DNA from: an uncultured Acidimicrobiia bacterium
GTDB lineage: Bacteria > Actinomycetota > Acidimicrobiia > Spongiisociales > Spongiisociaceae
Length of the DNA stretch: 9,130 nt
Assembly (NCBI GenBank): GCA_937900165.1
Contig: CALCCX010000414.1
Location: forward strand, 1-9,130
Direction: 5' to 3'
Part shown: piece by piece, positions 6,123 to 9,130 of the stretch
How positions within the stretch are numbered: the first letter of the stretch is position 1
Layout of the letters: each line of letters begins with the position of its first letter
Notes under the pieces: generated by a model
Told to the model about the DNA's origin: nothing
The model's input: the letters and a program-made list of their open reading frames with translations, nothing else
Databases searched by the model: none
Position numbers and translations under genes: made by a program

Positions 6123-7265
6123 TTACACCTTTCTGACAGGGTGACGCAACACCGTCTTGAGCTTTTCGGGAGCTGTGCGCCGAGGATCACCGAGATAGAT
6201 CTCATGGTGATGGCCATTTTCCACGAGACCGTTGGCCGGCATGAACTCTTCGTGCATCCGGGCAATGGTCGGGCCCTCCTCCGAGTATGGCCCAATGTGC
6301 ATGATCTGTACCGAGAGGCCTTCGTCGAAAGACTCGAGGCGGAGGCTGTCCGGTGGCGTGCCCAACTTCTTCTCTGCCTTCGCCGCGCCGGCATCGAATA
6401 GCTCCGCGGTGATCCAGTCTGGCTGCATGATCATCATCGTCCACTGCCACGAATCCCTATCCCCATCGATGAACGCCGCGTTGTCCTCTGCCCACCAGAG
6501 ACCCTCCATCGGAAGAACGCCGTAGTCCCGGCCAAGCTCCTTCTTCGACATGAACTTGATGGGATAGCTGACCCCGTACAGCCACTCGACCGCCCGCTGG
6601 TAGTCCTCGGCGTCGGGGTCGCCCTGACCGTCGACCTTGACGAACTGCATCTCGGGCACCTCGACGATGGCGAACTCCTTAGCCGACGGTCGGTACAAAT
6701 GTTTGAGTGTCTTCTTGAAATCGACTTTGTCCATTGTCTTTCCTCCTAGTTTCGAGAGTGCCCCGTCGATCCAGAGCTGCTCCGCCTCGAGTTGACCGAT
6801 GGAGAACTCGAAGAGCATGTCTACAAAGTCGGGGAGTGGCTGTTGTTCGTTTCGGCGCTCTGTGATCAGGTCGATGGTTTCGGCGATCGTTGTCCGGCGG
6901 GTCTGCAATGCGGCCAACCCATCCGTCGGCTCCAGGGCGGGCCAGTTCGCCATTCCGAGCAGAAGCGACGGGTACACAGGATGCGGTTCGGCGATCGCCC
7001 TTCGTGTCTGCTCGACAAGAGCTCGATATCCGGCGTCCGTCGGCGTGAACACCTTGGCTGCCTTGGCATGATCGGCAGTTGTCCGATGGGTCACCAAAGC
7101 GGCCTTCTCGAGTTTGGCGAGGACGTAGTAGATGGAGGAAAACCCGATTTCGGTCCATTCCCGCATTCCGCGCTCTTCGATGACCTGCTCGAGTTCATAC
7201 CCGTGCCGAGGGGTCTCTCCCAAGAGGCTCAACACCGCAAACTCGACGTTCGTGAGTTCTCTCAT
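6123..7265 (-). CDS. PadR-family transcriptional regulator fused to a GyrI-like small-molecule-binding domain
   Basis: 380 residues. Residues 1-90 are a PadR winged helix: 'MRELTNVEFAVLSLLGETPR', then 'HGYELEQVIEERG' and the recognition region 'GFSSIYYVLAKLEKAALV' (41-58). Residues 95-177 are the helical PadR C-terminal dimerisation region. Residues 178-380 are a complete GyrI-like domain (SOUL/BmrR-C fold): 'MDKVDFKKTLKHLYRPSAKE', 'YGVSYPIKFM', 'LPMEGLWWAED', 'LSVQIMHIGPYSEEGPTIAR', 'HHHEIYLGDPRRTAPEKLKT'. Such GyrI-like proteins often stand alone, starting at exactly this Met and sitting beside a PadR gene. Here there is no stop between them, yet a strong internal ribosome binding site remains. 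The likely role is a repressor that senses a hydrophobic or drug-like ligand and controls itself, DUF1203 and the divergent oxidoreductase. The ATG is 6 nt after TAGAAT, suggesting a leaderless start. The ligand is unknown. Confidence 0.9.
   Translation of the reverse strand: MRELTNVEFAVLSLLGETPRHGYELEQVIEERGMREWTEIGFSSIYYVLAKLEKAALVTHRTTADHAKAAKVFTPTDAGYRALVEQTRRAIAEPHPVYPSLLLGMANWPALEPTDGLAALQTRRTTIAETIDLITERRNEQQPLPDFVDMLFEFSIGQLEAEQLWIDGALSKLGGKTMDKVDFKKTLKHLYRPSAKEFAIVEVPEMQFVKVDGQGDPDAEDYQRAVEWLYGVSYPIKFMSKKELGRDYGVLPMEGLWWAEDNAAFIDGDRDSWQWTMMIMQPDWITAELFDAGAAKAEKKLGTPPDSLRLESFDEGLSVQIMHIGPYSEEGPTIARMHEEFMPANGLVENGHHHEIYLGDPRRTAPEKLKTVLRHPVRKV
6735..6747 (-). promoter_or_regulatory. Strong internal Shine-Dalgarno within the padR-gyrI gene
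   Basis: On the minus strand AGGAGG (6747-6742) is followed by AAAGACA and an in-frame ATG (6734-6732), a near-ideal spacing. It is the strongest ribosome binding site in the window and sits at the domain boundary. Internal initiation would give a 203-residue GyrI-like protein (6734-6123) besides the 380-residue fusion. Confidence 0.65.
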
Positions 7266-7270
7266 TCCTC

Positions 7271-7288
7271 TATTCTAGTACTAGAATA
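7271..7288. promoter_or_regulatory. Perfect 18-bp palindrome, probable PadR operator
   Basis: TATTCTAGTACTAGAATA is its own reverse complement and lies 5 bp before the padR start in the divergent intergenic region. On the minus strand it contains TAGAAT (7277-7272), whose predicted start site falls on the padR ATG. On the plus strand its end overlaps the first two bases of TATACT, the likely -10 of the oxidoreductase gene. A dimeric PadR bound here would block both promoters. Confidence 0.65.
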
Positions 7289-7292
7289 TACT
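7287..7292 (+). promoter_or_regulatory. -10 box of the PPOX-class oxidoreductase gene
   Basis: TATACT is close to the consensus -10 and touches the operator palindrome. It would give a leader of about 53 nt that contains the GGGAG ribosome binding site at 7341-7345. No clear -35 is seen. Confidence 0.4.
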
Positions 7293-7351
7293 CTTGGATT
7301 GTTAAGGTTGCTCTCCGAAAGCCAACTGTCTCAGAGGCGAGGGAGTGTGCC

Positions 7352-7792
7352 ATGTCCGATCACATCCCCGAAGAGTTGCGCGGTCTTTTGGACCGGCCGA
7401 TCATCGCGGCGCTGGCGACGATCATGCCCGATGGGCACCCACAGGTCACACCTGTCTGGTGTAGCTATGACGGGACGCATGTGATCATCAACACCACGGC
7501 CGACCGACTGAAGCACCGCAATATCGTTGCTCGTCCGCGAGTGACCCTCATGGTGGTCGATCCTGACGATCAGTTCCGGTATCTGGAGATTCGGGGTGCC
7601 GTGGAAGAAATCACCGCGGAAGGGGGCGGCGAGTCGATGGACGAACTGTCTCTGCTCTATACGGGCCAACACAAGCGTTATGGGATCGAGGCACCGCCCC
7701 GCGAGGAATCGGAACGGCTTGTCTACAAAATCAAGCCGGTGCGAGTGAGCTTCAATCCACTCACTCGGAATACTGGCGGGAAAACGAGGTAA
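7352..7792 (+). CDS. PPOX-class (FDOR-B, probably F420-dependent) oxidoreductase
   Basis: 146 residues, the usual size of the single-domain split-barrel enzymes of the pyridoxamine-5'-phosphate-oxidase-like superfamily. Family features are 'IIAALATIMPDGHPQVTPVW' (residues 18-37), 'GTHVIINTTADRLKHRNI' and 'PRVTLMVVDPDDQFRYLEIR', then 'VEEI' and a C-terminal 'SLLYTGQHKRYG'. These proteins form homodimers with the cofactor between subunits. In Actinobacteria this subgroup mostly binds deazaflavin F420 and reduces quinones, biliverdin or xenobiotics; F420 versus FMN cannot be settled from sequence alone. GGGAG with a 6-nt spacer supports the ATG. The gene is divergent from padR-gyrI and shares its operator, so it is a likely regulon target. 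typA follows 41 bp downstream but appears to have its own promoter. Confidence 0.9.
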   Translation: MSDHIPEELRGLLDRPIIAALATIMPDGHPQVTPVWCSYDGTHVIINTTADRLKHRNIVARPRVTLMVVDPDDQFRYLEIRGAVEEITAEGGGESMDELSLLYTGQHKRYGIEAPPREESERLVYKIKPVRVSFNPLTRNTGGKTR

Positions 7793-7818
7793 TTGGTCTG
7801 GGGGCCGATCCGCCGCGG

Positions 7819-7824
7819 TATCAT
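7819..7824 (+). promoter_or_regulatory. -10 box of typA, near-leaderless
   Basis: TATCAT lies 9 nt before the ATG at 7834, predicting a start site near 7831 and a leader of about 3 nt. TTGGTC at 7793-7798 is a possible -35 but is 20 nt away. No Shine-Dalgarno precedes the ATG. Confidence 0.4.
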
Positions 7825-7833
7825 GGTTGGGCC

Positions 7834-9130
7834 ATGTCAGGCGCTCCCTTTCGCAACATCGCGTTGATCGCGCACGTCGACCATGGAAAGACCACCCTCG
7901 TCGACGCCATGCTGCACGCCACCGGCGTGTTCGGCGACCATCAAACACGGGTTGATCGAGTCATGGACTCGAACGACCAGGAGCGTGAGCGGGGTATCAC
8001 AATCCTCGCCAAGGCGGCATCGGTCGAGTGGAAAGGCACCAAGATCAACCTGGTCGATACGCCAGGCCACGCGGATTTTGGTGGTGAGGTGGAACGAGCT
8101 CTGACCCTGGTCGATGGTGTCCTGCTGCTGGTCGACGCGGCCGAAGGTCCGATGCCCCAGACTCGGTATGTGTTGTCCAAGGCCCTCGGCGGGGGACTGC
8201 CTGCCGTGGTCGTCATCAACAAGGTAGACAGACCGGACTCGCGAATCGAAGAGGTCGTCGACGAGATCTACGAACTCTTCTTCGACCTGGACGCCGAAGA
8301 TCACCACATCGAGTTCCCGATCATCTCGTCCATCGCTCGCCACGGAAAGGCCATGGCGGGTGTCGGGATGCCGCCAGAAGACGCGGACCTGGCTCCGCTG
8401 CTCGACGCAATCGTCGATACCATTCCCGGCCCATCTGGAGACCCGGATGCTGCCCCCCAGGCTCTGGTCACCAACCTGGATGCCTCCGACTACTTGGGCC
8501 GTTTGGCGATTGGCCGAGTCAACCGCGGCACATTGCGCCAGGGTCAACAGGTAGCGCTGTCTAGATCTGACGGCTCGGTGATCACCCGCAAGCTCCAGAC
8601 GCTGATGGGCTTTGTCGGGCTGGACCGGGAAGAGGTCACAGAGCGGGTGGCAGGCGACCTGTTCGTCGTGGCCGGGTTCCCAGAGGTCGAGATCGGCGAC
8701 ACCATCACCGATCCCTCGAACCCGGAACCGCTCGAGCGTCTCACCGTCGATGAGCCCGTGCTGCGGATGACATTTGGGGTCAACACATCTCCGCTGGCCG
8801 GTCGAGCGGGCAAATTCGTGACCTCACGCCAGATCAAAGAGCGTCTCGACAAGGAGGTGCTCGGCAATGTTTCGATCCGGCTGGGCAAGACCTCGTCTCC
8901 GGAGGTCATCGAGGTAGCCGGGCGCGGGGAGTTGCAGCTCGCGGTTTTGATTGAGTCTATGCGCCGGGAGGGATACGAACTCCAGGTCAGCCGTCCAGAA
9001 GTCATCGTCAAGGAGATCGACGGGAAACGCCACGAGCCGGTCGAGCGGGCCGTGGTGGATGTGCCAGACGAACATGTCGGAACCGTCACTCAGGCGGTCG
9101 CCCCCCGCAAAGGAGAGGTAATGGAGCTCA
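7834..9130 (+). CDS. typA: Translational GTPase TypA/BipA (3' end beyond window)
   Basis: A ribosome-associated GTPase of the EF-G-like superfamily, involved in large-subunit assembly and in stress or low-temperature growth. About 432 of the usual 600-640 residues are in the window, with no stop. The G motifs are intact: P-loop 'AHVDHGKTT' (13-21), switch I 'RERGITI' (51-57), 'DTPGHADFGGEVER' (75-88) and 'NKVDRPD' (129-135). 'DYLGRLAIGRVNRGTLRQGQ' marks domain II. 'MTFGVNTSPLAGRAGKFVTS' and 'VIEVAGRGELQLAVLIESMR' are the TypA-specific linker and domain III hallmarks, and they separate it from EF-G, LepA and EF-Tu. The C-terminal TypA-unique domain lies outside the window. The start 'MSGAPFRNIALIAHVDHGKT' is typical and the only sensible one. 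Confidence 0.96.
   Translation, partial: MSGAPFRNIALIAHVDHGKTTLVDAMLHATGVFGDHQTRVDRVMDSNDQERERGITILAKAASVEWKGTKINLVDTPGHADFGGEVERALTLVDGVLLLVDAAEGPMPQTRYVLSKALGGGLPAVVVINKVDRPDSRIEEVVDEIYELFFDLDAEDHHIEFPIISSIARHGKAMAGVGMPPEDADLAPLLDAIVDTIPGPSGDPDAAPQALVTNLDASDYLGRLAIGRVNRGTLRQGQQVALSRSDGSVITRKLQTLMGFVGLDREEVTERVAGDLFVVAGFPEVEIGDTITDPSNPEPLERLTVDEPVLRMTFGVNTSPLAGRAGKFVTSRQIKERLDKEVLGNVSIRLGKTSSPEVIEVAGRGELQLAVLIESMRREGYELQVSRPEVIVKEIDGKRHEPVERAVVDVPDEHVGTVTQAVAPRKGEVMEL

Noticed and set aside
5962..6123. Minus-strand 53-codon ORF whose ATG overlaps the padR-gyrI stop (TAATG), starting MGAVDLTDLLAGPLYEY.
   Set aside because: The overlap looks like translational coupling, but the ORF has no ribosome binding site of its own and no family resemblance, and it runs out of frame into the well-supported DUF1203 gene, which has its own strong GGAGG.
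7837..8547. Minus-strand open frame of 236 codons opposite typA.
   Set aside because: It is antisense to a strongly conserved GTPase and is explained by high-GC codon bias.

Overview
This window looks like a piece of a high-GC actinobacterial genome, plausibly class Acidimicrobiia or a relative. Supporting signs are Thr-rich linkers behind lipoprotein signal peptides, a PPOX/FDOR-B enzyme of the type that uses F420 in Actinobacteria, GTG starts, and several genes whose -10 box sits 6-9 nt before the start codon, as in leaderless transcripts. It holds eight protein genes, two of them cut by the window edges. I see no rRNA, tRNA, CRISPR array or insertion sequence.

Left end (1-2232): a minus-strand lipoprotein with a DUF4015-type domain runs in frame, without a stop, into a piece of a propionyl/acetyl-CoA synthetase. 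The join lies in a short stretch both families could share, and third-position GC changes there, so an assembly chimera or recombination is more likely than a real fusion. Divergent from it is an acyl-CoA dehydrogenase whose usual catalytic Glu position is Ala and which probably uses a Glu in the LCAD/isovaleryl-CoA dehydrogenase position.

Middle (2233-5527): a hairpin cluster separates the dehydrogenase from a convergent gene that is the highlight of the window. This is an AhpD/carboxymuconolactone-decarboxylase-like peroxidase whose CxxC active site reads Cys-Phe-Tyr-TGA. Coding homology continues in frame for 120 residues after the TGA, and a stem-loop with bacterial SECIS geometry follows it. 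Read as selenocysteine, it gives one 332-residue selenoprotein where a standard gene finder would report two unrelated ORFs. Divergent from it are two secreted lipoproteins of unknown function in the same direction.

Right part (5528-9130): on the minus strand, a PadR regulator fused in frame to a GyrI-like small-molecule-binding domain is followed by a DUF1203 gene. A perfect 18-bp palindrome in the divergent promoter is the likely PadR operator. It would control both the regulator and the divergent F420-type PPOX oxidoreductase, suggesting a small-molecule or redox response module. The fusion gene keeps a very strong internal Shine-Dalgarno and ATG exactly where a free-standing GyrI-like protein would start. 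The window ends inside typA/bipA, a ribosome-associated GTPase.
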